From JBHJGM01 sp050331815 (GTDB lineage: Bacteria > Verrucomicrobiota > Verrucomicrobiia > Opitutales > JBHJGM01): a DNA stretch of 64,000 bases. Below are positions 42,268 to 50,944 of this stretch, piece by piece. Location of the stretch: positions 434,001-498,000 of the forward strand of contig JBHJGM010000003.1 in assembly GCA_050331815.1 (NCBI GenBank). Reading direction: 5' to 3'. Below the pieces are notes generated by a model. It saw only the letters and a list, made by a program, of their open reading frames with translations. It searched no databases and had not been told where the DNA came from. Each line of letters begins with the position of its first letter. The stretch's first letter is position 1. Both the position numbers and the translations under genes were made by a program.

Positions 42268-43245
42268 ATGTCCCAGCAACTAATCATTGCCCAGCCACTG
42301 GGCTTTTGCGCCGGCGTGGTGCGTGCAATCGACATTGTCGAGCGTGCCCTGGACCTGTATGGCCCCCCGGTCTACGTCCTGCACGAGATCGTACACAATC
42401 CCCGTGTGCTTGAAGACCTGCGTGCGCGCGGCGTCATCTTCACCGAGCACATGGACACGATTCCGCGTGGGTCCGTGTTGGTCTTCAGCGCGCACGGCGT
42501 GCCCCGCAGCCGCTACGACGAAGCCGCCCGCCGTGGCCTGCGGGTCATCGATGCCATCTGTCCACTCGTGCTCAAAGTCCATCGCGAAGTGGCCCGCCAT
42601 GCCGCAGAAGCCCGTGAAGTCGTCCTCATCGGCCACGCCAACCATGTCGAGGTACAGGGCATTCTCGGCAGTTTTGACCGCACCGGCGGGGGTCATATCC
42701 ACCTGGTCGAAAGCAACGCCGATGTCGCCCGTCTGCGCGTGCGCAACCCCGACACCCTCGGCTACGTCACCCAGACGACCCTCTCCCTCCGCGAGACCGC
42801 TTCCATCATCGAAGCGCTCAGGGCACGCTTTCCCAACATCTCCGGGCCCCTGCGGGAGGATATCTGCTACGCCTCCCAAAACCGGCAAAATGCCGTCGAC
42901 GCCATCGCTGAGGACGTGGAGGTCTTGGTCGTCGTCGGTGCACACAACTCATCCAACTCGAACCGACTGCGCGAGGTAGGCGCAAGCAACGGGCTGGACG
43001 CCTACCTGGTCGAGCATCCGCGCGAATTGCGCCGAGAGTGGTTTCGCGATCGTATCCGGATAGGGTTGACCGCAGGTGCCTCCACGCCAAGGTCTTTAAT
43101 TGATGAGGTCATTGAAGCATTGCGCGCCTTCGGCATATCCTCTGTGGTGCAGGTACCCAGTGTGGAGGAAAACGTCTACTTCCCGCTTCCGCGGAACCTG
43201 ACTCAGCCCATCGAGTCCAACACGCCGTCGCCGCGCACGCACTAA
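42268..43245 (+). CDS. ispH: 4-hydroxy-3-methylbut-2-enyl diphosphate reductase
   Basis: Terminal iron-sulfur enzyme of the MEP isoprenoid pathway giving IPP and DMAPP. About 325 residues. The three cluster Cys are present: QPLGFCAGVVRAIDI, DAICPLVLKVH and DICYASQNRQ. Substrate residues are LHEIVHNPRVLEDLR, GHANHVEVQG and VVGAHNSSNSNRL. Small departures from consensus are ICPLVL in place of TCPLVT and NHVEV in place of GHPEV. The ATG at 42268 starts the domain; an in-frame ATG at 42202 adds 22 residues. It sits between the squalene synthase and hpnH, supplying precursor to the same pathway. Confidence 0.93.
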   Translation: MSQQLIIAQPLGFCAGVVRAIDIVERALDLYGPPVYVLHEIVHNPRVLEDLRARGVIFTEHMDTIPRGSVLVFSAHGVPRSRYDEAARRGLRVIDAICPLVLKVHREVARHAAEAREVVLIGHANHVEVQGILGSFDRTGGGHIHLVESNADVARLRVRNPDTLGYVTQTTLSLRETASIIEALRARFPNISGPLREDICYASQNRQNAVDAIAEDVEVLVVVGAHNSSNSNRLREVGASNGLDAYLVEHPRELRREWFRDRIRIGLTAGASTPRSLIDEVIEALRAFGISSVVQVPSVEENVYFPLPRNLTQPIESNTPSPRTH

Positions 43246-43298
43246 ACTGCTGGCCACCACACCGATTTTCATAGCAAGCAAACAACCAGACCGACCCT

Positions 43299-44531
43299 AT
43301 GGCCGTACCCATTCGTCAACAAATCCGCGTAGGCACCTACCTGCTTAAAAAGCGCCTCAAGGGCGAAAAGCGCTACCCGCTGGTCCTCATGCTGGAGCCG
43401 CTCTTTCAATGTAATCTGGCCTGCGCCGGCTGTGGCAAAATCGACTACCCGGAGCAGATCCTCAAGCGCCGCCTCAGCGTCGAAGACGCCTTGCGTGCCT
43501 CCGACGAGTGCGGTGCACCGATGGTCTCCATTCCCGGTGGCGAGCCGCTTATCCACAAAGAGATGCCGCAGATTGTCCAGGGGCTGATCAAGCGCAAGCG
43601 TTTCGTTTATCTGTGCACCAACGCGATGCTCTTGAAGAAACGCATCGACGACTACAAGCCCTCGCCTTACCTCACTTTCTCGGTTCACCTCGATGGCCTG
43701 AAGGAGCGCCACGATGCTTCCGTCTGCCGCGAAGGTGTCTTCGAAGTCGCCGTCGAAGCGATCAAAATCGCTGTCTCGCGCGGCTTCCGTGTTACGGTCA
43801 ACTGCACCCTCTTTAACGGCGAGGACCCGGAAGAGGTCGCCGAGTTCTTCGACTTCGCCATGGAACTTGGGGTCGAGGGCATCACGATTTCACCCGGCTT
43901 CTCCTACGAGCGAGCCCCGCGCCAGGATGTGTTCCTCTCGCGCCGCGAAACCAAGCAGCTTTTCCGCGACATCTTTAAGCGCGGCAAAAACCGCAAGCGC
44001 CGCTGGATCTTCAACCAGTCGAGCATGTTCCTGGACTTCCTCGCTGGCAACCAGCCCTACTCCTGCACCGCCTGGAGCAACCCGACCTACAACATCTTTG
44101 GCTGGCAGCGCCCCTGCTACCTGTTGGTCGCCGAGGGCTACGCCCAGTCCTTCCGGGAACTCATGGACGAGACCGACTGGAGCAAGTACGGCACCGGTCG
44201 CAATCCCAAGTGCGAAAACTGCATGGTGCATTGCGGCTACGAGGGCTCGGCCATTGAAGATACCTTCCGTCGTCCGCTGACCGCCATCAAGGTCGCGCTC
44301 AAAGGCCCCAAGACCGATGGTCCGATGGCACCCGACCCCAAGCCGGTTTACAACACCACTTTGGACTCAGAGACAGCCGCCACCATCGCCATGGCCGGCA
44401 GCAACCAGGCGGCCCGGACTTCCGGCGGCGTCGCCGCGCACCAGCCCACCGGCGGTTGCGGCTCCGCAGGCGCACCGACCGACACTCCGGAAAAATCCGA
44501 ACAGGTCGAGTCGGGCACGCCGGTTAAGTGA
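43299..44531 (+). CDS. hpnH: Radical SAM adenosylhopane synthase HpnH
   Basis: Couples a 5'-deoxyadenosyl group to diploptene to form adenosylhopane. 410 residues. The radical SAM cluster motif LEPLFQCNLACAGCGKIDY (C-x3-C-x2-C) is near residue 38, followed by SIPGGEPLIHKEMPQIV and FSVHLDGLKERHDASV. The C-terminal SPASM-like Cys segment is NPKCENCMVHCGYEGSA. A C-terminal low-complexity tail of about 60 residues (Pro, Thr, Gly, Ser rich) is extra. The start MAVPIRQQIRVGTYLLKK matches HpnH. It follows ispH by 53 bp and ends before a strong intrinsic terminator. Confidence 0.93.
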   Translation: MAVPIRQQIRVGTYLLKKRLKGEKRYPLVLMLEPLFQCNLACAGCGKIDYPEQILKRRLSVEDALRASDECGAPMVSIPGGEPLIHKEMPQIVQGLIKRKRFVYLCTNAMLLKKRIDDYKPSPYLTFSVHLDGLKERHDASVCREGVFEVAVEAIKIAVSRGFRVTVNCTLFNGEDPEEVAEFFDFAMELGVEGITISPGFSYERAPRQDVFLSRRETKQLFRDIFKRGKNRKRRWIFNQSSMFLDFLAGNQPYSCTAWSNPTYNIFGWQRPCYLLVAEGYAQSFRELMDETDWSKYGTGRNPKCENCMVHCGYEGSAIEDTFRRPLTAIKVALKGPKTDGPMAPDPKPVYNTTLDSETAATIAMAGSNQAARTSGGVAAHQPTGGCGSAGAPTDTPEKSEQVESGTPVK

Positions 44532-44561
44532 GGTCAGTCACCTTTTCCTGCTTGCACCTAC

Positions 44562-44597
44562 GAGCGCCGTCCAACTTTACGGGCGGCGTTCTTTTTT
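44562..44597 (+). terminator. Intrinsic terminator after hpnH
   Basis: An 11-bp GC-rich stem (44562-44572 with 44581-44591, two G:U pairs) and an 8-base loop are followed by TTTTTT at 44592-44597. It lies 30 bp past the hpnH stop and reads in its direction. Confidence 0.85.
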
Positions 44598-44620
44598 GAA
44601 CACTGCCCAGCCAAGGCTAC

Positions 44621-45598
44621 CTATCGAAGCGGAATCGTCCGACCGAGCGGCCAGGGCTTGTCGCCAGCCGACACTTCCAAAAATTCTTCCGCCAGAGCGC
44701 TGCTGCGTGTCGTCGGCTCAGCGGGAAAACTGGCTCCGCCACCCCCTTCAAAAGGGGCTGCGTCTGGAGCCGTCGAGCTCGCATCATCCGGAGCTGGTTC
44801 AGGTGTTTCTTCCGTCGCCTCCGGCAGGGGTGCCTCATCCATCGGGATGTCGATGGACAAGTCGTCGAAGGCTTCGTCCGGCAGGTTGCCGTCGTGAATC
44901 AGGAACTCGCGGCGCTGCAGGTACGATTCGCGCAAAAATAAATACGGGTCGACCGCTTCGCGCACTCGCTGCAAGCCCCGTTCGGCCTCGTTACGCTCGT
45001 TGACCAGAAAGATGATGTTGGTGGCCGTGAAAAAGTCCGTCAGCGCGTTGATGATCAAGTTGCGCGAGGTGCCATCGGCAGCCCGGTCCGGCACCTGACG
45101 CAGCGTCGCCGGACCAAAAATGGGCAGAAAGATGTACGGCCCGGAGGGTACGCCCCAGACCGCGAACGTCTGCCCAAAATCCTCTTCGTGCTCAGGGTAA
45201 TCCAGCTTGGAAGCCACGTCGAAGAGCCCGCCAATCCCGAACGTCGAATTCACAAAAAACCGGGTAAAGTCGTTCCACGCCTCCATCCCTTTGCCCTGCA
45301 GCAGCTGATTGAGCGAGATGATCGGCTCCTGCAAGTTACGCGAAAAATTCGTGATCCGCTGCCGGATAAAGCGCGGGATTAATGTGCGGTACAGCCCGGT
45401 CGCCGGACGCAGCACCAGGATGTCGACCCATTCGTTGAGCGCATACAGCTCACGATTCAGCGGCTCAAGCGGGTCCGTGGTGCTGGTTGTCCCCGGCTGC
45501 GAGGCGCAGCCCAGGTGCAACAGAGGCACGACCAGCAACACGCAAATCCAGTAGCTGCACCACCGGTGGATGCAGGGGTTTCGACGAGCACGATTCAT
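44621..45598 (-). CDS. mlaA: Outer-membrane lipid asymmetry lipoprotein MlaA (VacJ)
   Basis: 325 residues. A lipoprotein signal (hydrophobic VLLVVPLLHLGCASQ) precedes the MlaA core: DPLEPLNRELYALNEWVDIL, RQRITNFSRNLQEPIISLNQ, FVNSTFGIGGLFDVASK, DFGQTFAVWGVPSGPYIFLP and FGPATLRQVPDRAADG. MlaA removes mislocalised phospholipids from the outer leaflet of the outer membrane. A tail of about 100 Pro/Glu/Ala-rich residues follows the core. It is the second gene of a pair with hpnM, 74 bp apart. Confidence 0.93.
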   Translation of the reverse strand: MNRARRNPCIHRWCSYWICVLLVVPLLHLGCASQPGTTSTTDPLEPLNRELYALNEWVDILVLRPATGLYRTLIPRFIRQRITNFSRNLQEPIISLNQLLQGKGMEAWNDFTRFFVNSTFGIGGLFDVASKLDYPEHEEDFGQTFAVWGVPSGPYIFLPIFGPATLRQVPDRAADGTSRNLIINALTDFFTATNIIFLVNERNEAERGLQRVREAVDPYLFLRESYLQRREFLIHDGNLPDEAFDDLSIDIPMDEAPLPEATEETPEPAPDDASSTAPDAAPFEGGGGASFPAEPTTRSSALAEEFLEVSAGDKPWPLGRTIPLR

Positions 45599-45672
45599 GG
45601 GCGAAGCGGCAAGGCAAACGGTGTTTACCTGCTCGCGTCAATGCTGTGCGTGTGGCACCGCCGGTTTTTAGC

Positions 45673-46284
45673 TCAAACGCCCCGCCCGCCACGCTCGATG
45701 ATCTGCGCTTCCATCCGCGTCATCAGAGCCTCAAATCCCTCGCCATCGAGCACCTGCTGATACTCCGCGCGCTTCACGGCCAGGTCGCTCACGCCATCGA
45801 CGATCACGTTGATGATGCCCCACTCACCGCCGTTTTGAGCCACCACGTATTCAAAGCGCACGGCCGCTTTACTCGGGCGTTCCAGTTTAGCCCGCACCAA
45901 TTGTTGGCCCCGCTTCAGCTCGCGCGTCTGCACGTCGGAAAAGGCCTCGCCCTTATAAGCGTCAAATTCCTTGGCGTAGTTCGAGACCGCCAGCTCCCTC
46001 AGCTTTTGCACGAACTGTCCGCGCTGCGTTTCCTCCAAACCGCTCCAGTGCGCGCCCAACACAACCCGCGCGATCAACTCGAAGTGATGCGCCTCGCCGA
46101 CCACGGGCGAGAGCGTTGTGAACCGGTCCGCGTACGACTGCGTGCCCCCTGCCTTCATGGCATCGATCAGGCTCGCATGCAGCGAGACCACCGGCTGAAC
46201 CGGGCTTTCGGCGTGACTGCGTTGTACCGGCAAGGCGGCTGCCCCAAGCACGCCCGCTATGAATAGAATCTGCCTCAATTTCAT
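45673..46284 (-). CDS. hpnM: MlaC/Ttg2D-type periplasmic lipid carrier, HpnM-like
   Basis: About 203 residues with a signal peptide (MKLRQILFIAGVLGAAALPV). The body matches the MlaC/HpnM family: DRFTTLSPVVGEAHHFELIA, LVLGAHWSGLEETQRGQFVQ-like, NYAKEFDAYKGEAFSDVQT and GEWGIINVIVDGVSDLAVKR. HpnM is the hopanoid-cluster relative of MlaC, a periplasmic lipid shuttle. The ATG at 46284 begins the signal peptide; the frame is open upstream without coding character. It pairs with mlaA and lies divergent from the MDR dehydrogenase gene. Confidence 0.85.
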   Translation of the reverse strand: MKLRQILFIAGVLGAAALPVQRSHAESPVQPVVSLHASLIDAMKAGGTQSYADRFTTLSPVVGEAHHFELIARVVLGAHWSGLEETQRGQFVQKLRELAVSNYAKEFDAYKGEAFSDVQTRELKRGQQLVRAKLERPSKAAVRFEYVVAQNGGEWGIINVIVDGVSDLAVKRAEYQQVLDGEGFEALMTRMEAQIIERGGRGV

Positions 46285-46483
46285 GAATGGTATATGATGA
46301 TTGATTCCCCCAAGCCGGACTCGCCTCCTCCGCAAATCCGGCACGCTCAGTCTCTTATCATAGATGACCTCAGGGTCAGCCCGAAAGTTCACCTTATTTA
46401 TCAGAGGGTATCCGCTGCAGGAGCACCAACTATGGACTCTCCGCTTGCTTAGGAGCGGTCGCGGGCCCTTCATATTCCGCAAT

Positions 46484-47479
46484 ATGCAGGCCCAGGCAGT
46501 ACTCTTCGAAAAACCTCAGCAGGTCGGTTTCGGCGCGGTTGAAATCCCCGAACCGGGCCCCGGTGAGCTCCTCGTGGCCAACCGCTACACCTGCATCAGT
46601 CCGGGCACGGAGTTGCGCTGCCTCGCGGGACTACAGGCAAACATCGGTGACAAATTCCCATTGATCCCTGGTTATGCCGCCTGCGGCGAAGTGATCCAAG
46701 CCGGGCCGGAAACCACTCTAAAGCCCGGCACGCGGGTACGCGGCAACGGCACGCAACGTGTCAAGGGTGCCCATCGCGTATGGGGCGGCCATTGCTCGCA
46801 CATGGTCATCGCGGAAAACGCCGTGCAGGTGGTCCCAGAGGGCCTCGACTTGAAAGATGCTGTGCTCTGCCGCCTGGCCGCCATCGCCTACCGCGGGGTC
46901 CGCCTGGCCGAGCTTCAGCCGCACCACACGGTGGTCGTCATTGGCTTGGGGGCCATCGGCCAATTCAGCGCGCGCCTGCACCACGCCTGCGGCAATCATG
47001 TGCTCGGTCTCGACCAAAATCCCAAACGCGTCGACGCCCTGACCGCCGTAGGTATTCCTGCAAAGGTGGTCGCCGGTGAACCGGCAGACGCGGTGAACGA
47101 GTACTTTGGCCGCGGTGCCGACTGCGTGGTCGATGCCACCGGTGCCGCCGCCGTCATCCCCAAGGCCGCCGCCTGCTTGCGTGAGTTACCCTGGATGGAC
47201 ACCCCTGAAAAAGGCCCGGTCTTCATCGTTCAGGGCAGTTACCCGGCCAGCTTTGAGGTGCCGTATCAGCTTTTTTTTGGTCACGAAACCACCATACGTT
47301 TCCCGCGCGATTGCCAGCGCTCCGACCTCGAAACCACCCTGCGCCTCGCCAGCACCGAGCACCTTATTATGAAGGGTATGATCACGGATACCCTCAAGCC
47401 ACAGGACGCGACCAAGGCCTACCAGGCATTGCAGGATCCCCTAAGCGCCCACATGACCATCGCCTTCGACTGGTCGTAA
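46484..47479 (+). CDS. Medium-chain dehydrogenase/reductase family protein
   Basis: About 331 residues. A GroES-like N-terminal domain (FEKPQQVGFGAVEIPEPGPG, YTCISPGTELRCLAGLQ) precedes a Rossmann domain with VVVIGLGAIGQFSARLHHACG. The structural and catalytic zinc Cys/His sets of classical alcohol dehydrogenases are reduced, resembling BchC-like or zinc-independent MDR enzymes. A late segment is FEVPYQLFFGHETTIRFPRD. Substrate unknown. The ATG at 46484 is preferred to an upstream in-frame GTG-like extension. The tRNA-Lys follows on the other strand. Confidence 0.85.
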   Translation: MQAQAVLFEKPQQVGFGAVEIPEPGPGELLVANRYTCISPGTELRCLAGLQANIGDKFPLIPGYAACGEVIQAGPETTLKPGTRVRGNGTQRVKGAHRVWGGHCSHMVIAENAVQVVPEGLDLKDAVLCRLAAIAYRGVRLAELQPHHTVVVIGLGAIGQFSARLHHACGNHVLGLDQNPKRVDALTAVGIPAKVVAGEPADAVNEYFGRGADCVVDATGAAAVIPKAAACLRELPWMDTPEKGPVFIVQGSYPASFEVPYQLFFGHETTIRFPRDCQRSDLETTLRLASTEHLIMKGMITDTLKPQDATKAYQALQDPLSAHMTIAFDWS

Positions 47480-47553
47480 AGCGCTAAGATACACTGCTTT
47501 CCGGACATTTCAGAACCCGCTCTGACTACAATGAACGGTTTCACAAACAAGGA

Positions 47554-47570
47554 GAGCAATTGACTTGCTC
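47554..47570 (-). terminator. Possible terminator after tRNA-Lys
   Basis: GAGCAA (47554-47559) and TTGCTC (47565-47570) form a 6-bp hairpin with a 5-base loop. On the minus strand it lies 2 bases beyond the tRNA 3' end and is followed by a weak T-rich stretch (TCCTTGTTTG). Confidence 0.45.
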
Positions 47571-47572
47571 AG

Positions 47573-47645
<73 letters not shown>

Positions 47646-48294
47646 TTAGCGGCCAACCAAACACCTGCCGAACTCAGCGGCGCCAACTGACCAAACGAAA
47701 AGGAAAGCCTTTTCACGCGTTTGGGTCAAGTTGCAATCCAGGTCAGGCGCAGACCCGCGAACAGCCCAAGCAGTCAGAAAAAGCACAGAGACTTCGCGCT
47801 ACGCTAAGAGCAGACGCGACCACCTACCTCCCTCCTTGCTGACTGTTAGTGCGAACGCTCGAACAGGCTTACCGCTTCGGCGTACCACCAAGTGCCAGCG
47901 CTGTAGGCCTCGAAGTTTTTAATTGATTTCACATCCATATCACGGGGTATTGATAAGTACCCGATATCACCTTTATCGAAAGCTAACACAAATTCTGTAA
48001 TTCAATTCGCACGAAGACTTTCTGGCATCTCTTCAAGGCCCGACCAAATGGAGTTTCAGGATTTGATTTTTGGTCGGCATGCGGGGTCACTCACAGACGC
48101 ATGCGTGCAATCGCATATTTCAGGCATCTGGACCGCACAAGTTTCGTGGCTGGGCCTTAAATCTTTAGCTCCCACAACGAAGTACATCATGGACTACATT
48201 GTACTTGATATAAGGTGGTACCAGGGCCGCGCGGCAACGACTGAGGGTAACGCGCGCGGTCAGACGGTGCCTCCGTACTCTGGGGGAAAAATCA
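47646..48294. other. Intergenic region between tRNA-Lys and TonB receptor, 650 bp
   Basis: No convincing coding sequence on either strand. The middle part is relatively AT-rich. The last 75 bp hold a structured leader listed separately. Otherwise I see nothing I can name. Confidence 0.6.
48225..48286 (+). promoter_or_regulatory. Structured leader (two hairpins) before TonB receptor gene
   Basis: A 9-bp GC-rich stem (48225-48233 with 48253-48261, one G:U, 19-base loop) is followed directly by a smaller hairpin (ACGG 48264-48267 with CCGT 48273-48276). A G-rich Shine-Dalgarno (GGGGG) then sits 8-13 bases before the ATG at 48295. Position next to the ribosome-binding site suggests translational control of the receptor. 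No known riboswitch consensus (cobalamin, cyclic-di-GMP-I) was recognised. Confidence 0.35.
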
Positions 48295-50244
48295 ATGACT
48301 TATGCTGCTTGTGCGTACAAAGCTCCCGGCCTCTCGAGGCTTGGAGCCCTCGCTGCTGCGATGCTGATCGGGCCGGCCCTGGCCGCCCAGGACGACACGG
48401 AGGATTTCACGGACTTCTCGCTGGAGGAACTGCTGGAGGTTGAAATCTACACGGCGTCGAAAAAGGCCGAGCCGCTCTTCACCGTGCCGTCCGCATCCTA
48501 TGTGCTGGATGCCGATGACATCGCCGCCACCGGTGCCACGCACATTGCCGATGCGCTGCGGGTGGTGCCCGGCGTGAACGTGGCCAGCCTCGACAGCTAC
48601 CGTTGGGCCGTCTCCGTACGCGGCTTCAACAACGTCTTTAACAACAGCCTGCTGACGCTGATCGATGGACGCGTGCTCTTTAATTCCACCTTCGCCGGGA
48701 CCTTCTGGGGCGAGCTGGACATCCTGCTCGACAACATCCAGGCGATCGAGGTCGTGCGTGGTCCGGGCGGCGCGGTCTGGGGAGCCAACGCGGTCAATGG
48801 CGTCATCAACGTTATCAGCAAACCCACGAAAGAAACGCAGGGGGCGTTGCTGAAAACACGCATCGGCACGGAAGAACGCACCCTTGCCGCGCGCTACGGC
48901 GGCAAGCTCGAAAATCATGAGGCCTACTACCGTATCTGGGCCAAATACAGCGACTACGACGAATTTGAAAACCCCGCCGGACCAGACTTTGGAAGCTATC
49001 AATCCTGGCAGGGCGGTGCACGCATCGACTGGGAACTGCAAAACGGGCGCAGCTTCGTTTTAGAGGTCGGTGGCTATCAGCAGGAAGTCGACGATCTGTT
49101 CACAGTCCTACAAACCGATGTCATCCACAACGTGGAAGCTTTTCACGTGGCCGGTACCTGGATTCATGAGCCCTCGGCCGACCGCCAGCGCGAAATTCGT
49201 ACCTACTTCACCTTTAACGATGCGGACGCCTTCAGCGACCTGCGTGTGACTGAATACCGCTACGACCTGCAGTACCAGCAGTCCATGTCGCTGGGTAATC
49301 GTCACGAGTTGACCTTCGGTGCAGGCTACCGGCTGGACTGGGACGACACCCGAGGCAACTTGTTGATCTCGGTCGAGCCAACGGAGGATTCGCGACACAC
49401 GTTCAACGTTTTTGTTCAGGACCGCTTCACGGTGATTCCGGACAAGCTCTTCGCTATCGGTGGCTTCAAGTTCGAATACCACTCCTTTGTGGGACCGGTT
49501 TACCAGCCCGATGCGAAGCTCCTGTTCACGCCCACGCAGAATCAGACCTACTGGGCCTCCGTGGCGCACGCGGTGCGCGTACCAACCCGGGCGGACCGCG
49601 CTTTGCGGGGCTTTGCTGCGGGCTTCCCACCCATCCCTTTGATGAGCGACGTCAACGTACAGGAAGAGTCGGTGACGTCTTATGAAGTGGGCGGACGCGT
49701 ACGGCTCAAAAAGAAAGTCTCCTTCGACGCTGCCGCCTTTTTCAGCACCTACCAGGACCTGATCGGCCCGACCACCATCATGGGTGTGCGCACTTCTACG
49801 GATGTTGGCGACGCGGACACCTACGGCTTTGAGATCGGAACCGACTACGTGCCCTTCGAGGAACTGAGCTTCCGCGGGGCCTATTCATTGTGGAAGAGCG
49901 ACTTCGATGGCGACCCGCTGGCCAGAGCCTCTTTTGAGGCGCAGGAAACCAAATCACCTGAACAACAGTTCTCCTTGCTGACAACCTGGCAGCCGGTGAA
50001 GCAGTTGGAGCTTTCCAGCGTGCTGCGCTATTACGATCAGCTGGAAAACGCGCCTGGCGTGGCCATCGACAGTTACCTGCAAGCGGACCTGAGAGCCGCC
50101 TGGCGGCCCAGTGATTCCGTTGAGATATCGGTGGTTGGGCGCAACCTCCTTGATGCCAGCCAGCAGGAGACCTTCATGGTCAATACAGCTATCCCGGTCG
50201 AAGTGCCTCGCGAGGTCTACGTGCAGGCCACCTTTGAATTTTAG
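48295..50244 (+). CDS. TonB-dependent receptor
   Basis: 649 residues. Signal peptide to about residue 31 (ALAAAMLIGPALAAQ). The plug domain covers residues 60-170: LFTVPSASYVLDADDIAAT, ADALRVVPGVNVASLDSY, VSVRGFNNVFNNSLLTLIDG, IEVVRGPGGAVWGANAVNG. The 22-strand beta-barrel follows, ending VEVPREVYVQATFEF with terminal Phe. Outer-membrane active transporter energised by TonB-ExbBD; its ligand is unknown. No TonB box is obvious at the mature N-terminus. It is followed by yfiR-like (20 bp) and a hybrid kinase, suggesting this receptor acts as a sensor as much as a transporter. Confidence 0.92.
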   Translation: MTYAACAYKAPGLSRLGALAAAMLIGPALAAQDDTEDFTDFSLEELLEVEIYTASKKAEPLFTVPSASYVLDADDIAATGATHIADALRVVPGVNVASLDSYRWAVSVRGFNNVFNNSLLTLIDGRVLFNSTFAGTFWGELDILLDNIQAIEVVRGPGGAVWGANAVNGVINVISKPTKETQGALLKTRIGTEERTLAARYGGKLENHEAYYRIWAKYSDYDEFENPAGPDFGSYQSWQGGARIDWELQNGRSFVLEVGGYQQEVDDLFTVLQTDVIHNVEAFHVAGTWIHEPSADRQREIRTYFTFNDADAFSDLRVTEYRYDLQYQQSMSLGNRHELTFGAGYRLDWDDTRGNLLISVEPTEDSRHTFNVFVQDRFTVIPDKLFAIGGFKFEYHSFVGPVYQPDAKLLFTPTQNQTYWASVAHAVRVPTRADRALRGFAAGFPPIPLMSDVNVQEESVTSYEVGGRVRLKKKVSFDAAAFFSTYQDLIGPTTIMGVRTSTDVGDADTYGFEIGTDYVPFEELSFRGAYSLWKSDFDGDPLARASFEAQETKSPEQQFSLLTTWQPVKQLELSSVLRYYDQLENAPGVAIDSYLQADLRAAWRPSDSVEISVVGRNLLDASQQETFMVNTAIPVEVPREVYVQATFEF

Positions 50245-50264
50245 TCGAAGGGAGCTTACTCACG

Positions 50265-50903
50265 ATGAAGCGCGCTCACAGCCATGCCTGGTGGAGGCTT
50301 TCCCTGATTTGGGGAGCCTTGCTTGCGCTGTTGTGTGTTCCTGGCACGCTGTGGGCGAACGCCGAGAATGAGCGCGCGGTGCGCTTACGGGCGGGTTTCA
50401 TTTACAACTTCTGCAAGTTCGTCACCTGGCCGAAAAACACGCTGCCCTCCAAGGACCAGCCACTGCGGATTGCCGTGGACATGTCCGCGTCCGACTTCGA
50501 GATCTTCGAGTCGACCCTGGAGGGCAAAACGGTGCGCGGGCACCCCATTGAGATCGTGCCATTCACCGCTGAGTCGTTGCAGGATAAGCTTCACATCGTC
50601 TACCTGTGCGAAACGCCCGACGAGCAGCTCGAAGGCGCGCTGTCCGCGCTCAACGGCAAGGCCGTACTGACCATCGGCGACCCTGAGCGTTTCAACCAGG
50701 CCGGTGGCGTGATCCAATTCCTGACCTCCAACAGCAAGCTGCGCTACCGCATCAACTTGGCCGCCAAGGACGACGAGCTCGAGTTCAGCGCCAAGCTCTT
50801 GCAGCTGGCCATTGTCTACGAGCCCACCTCCATGCGCTGGGATGAACCCGGACTGATGTATGCCGCGGCCACCCCCGACCATGGCTTCGGCCACCGCCAC
50901 TGA
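50265..50903 (+). CDS. YfiR-like periplasmic protein (DUF4154)
   Basis: 212 residues with signal peptide (LIWGALLALLCVPGTLWA). The core starts RLRAGFIYNFCKFVTWP, the family signature, and continues LRIAVDMSASDFEIFES, GHPIEIVPFTAESLQDKLHI, IVYLCETPDEQL and KAVLTIGDPERFNQAGGVIQ. YfiR proteins act as periplasmic repressors of inner-membrane signalling enzymes, classically diguanylate cyclases, so here the likely partner is the downstream histidine kinase. A good Shine-Dalgarno (AAGGGAG at 50248-50254) precedes the ATG. It lies within the receptor-YfiR-kinase operon. Confidence 0.88.
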   Translation: MKRAHSHAWWRLSLIWGALLALLCVPGTLWANAENERAVRLRAGFIYNFCKFVTWPKNTLPSKDQPLRIAVDMSASDFEIFESTLEGKTVRGHPIEIVPFTAESLQDKLHIVYLCETPDEQLEGALSALNGKAVLTIGDPERFNQAGGVIQFLTSNSKLRYRINLAAKDDELEFSAKLLQLAIVYEPTSMRWDEPGLMYAAATPDHGFGHRH

Positions 50904-50944
50904 AACGCCTCGAACGCTTCCAGTCTTTGACGCCCTTCCCCGCA

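Noticed and set aside
48225..48286. Cyclic-di-GMP-I or cobalamin riboswitch before the TonB receptor
   Set aside because: Neither consensus core is present; only generic hairpins are seen.
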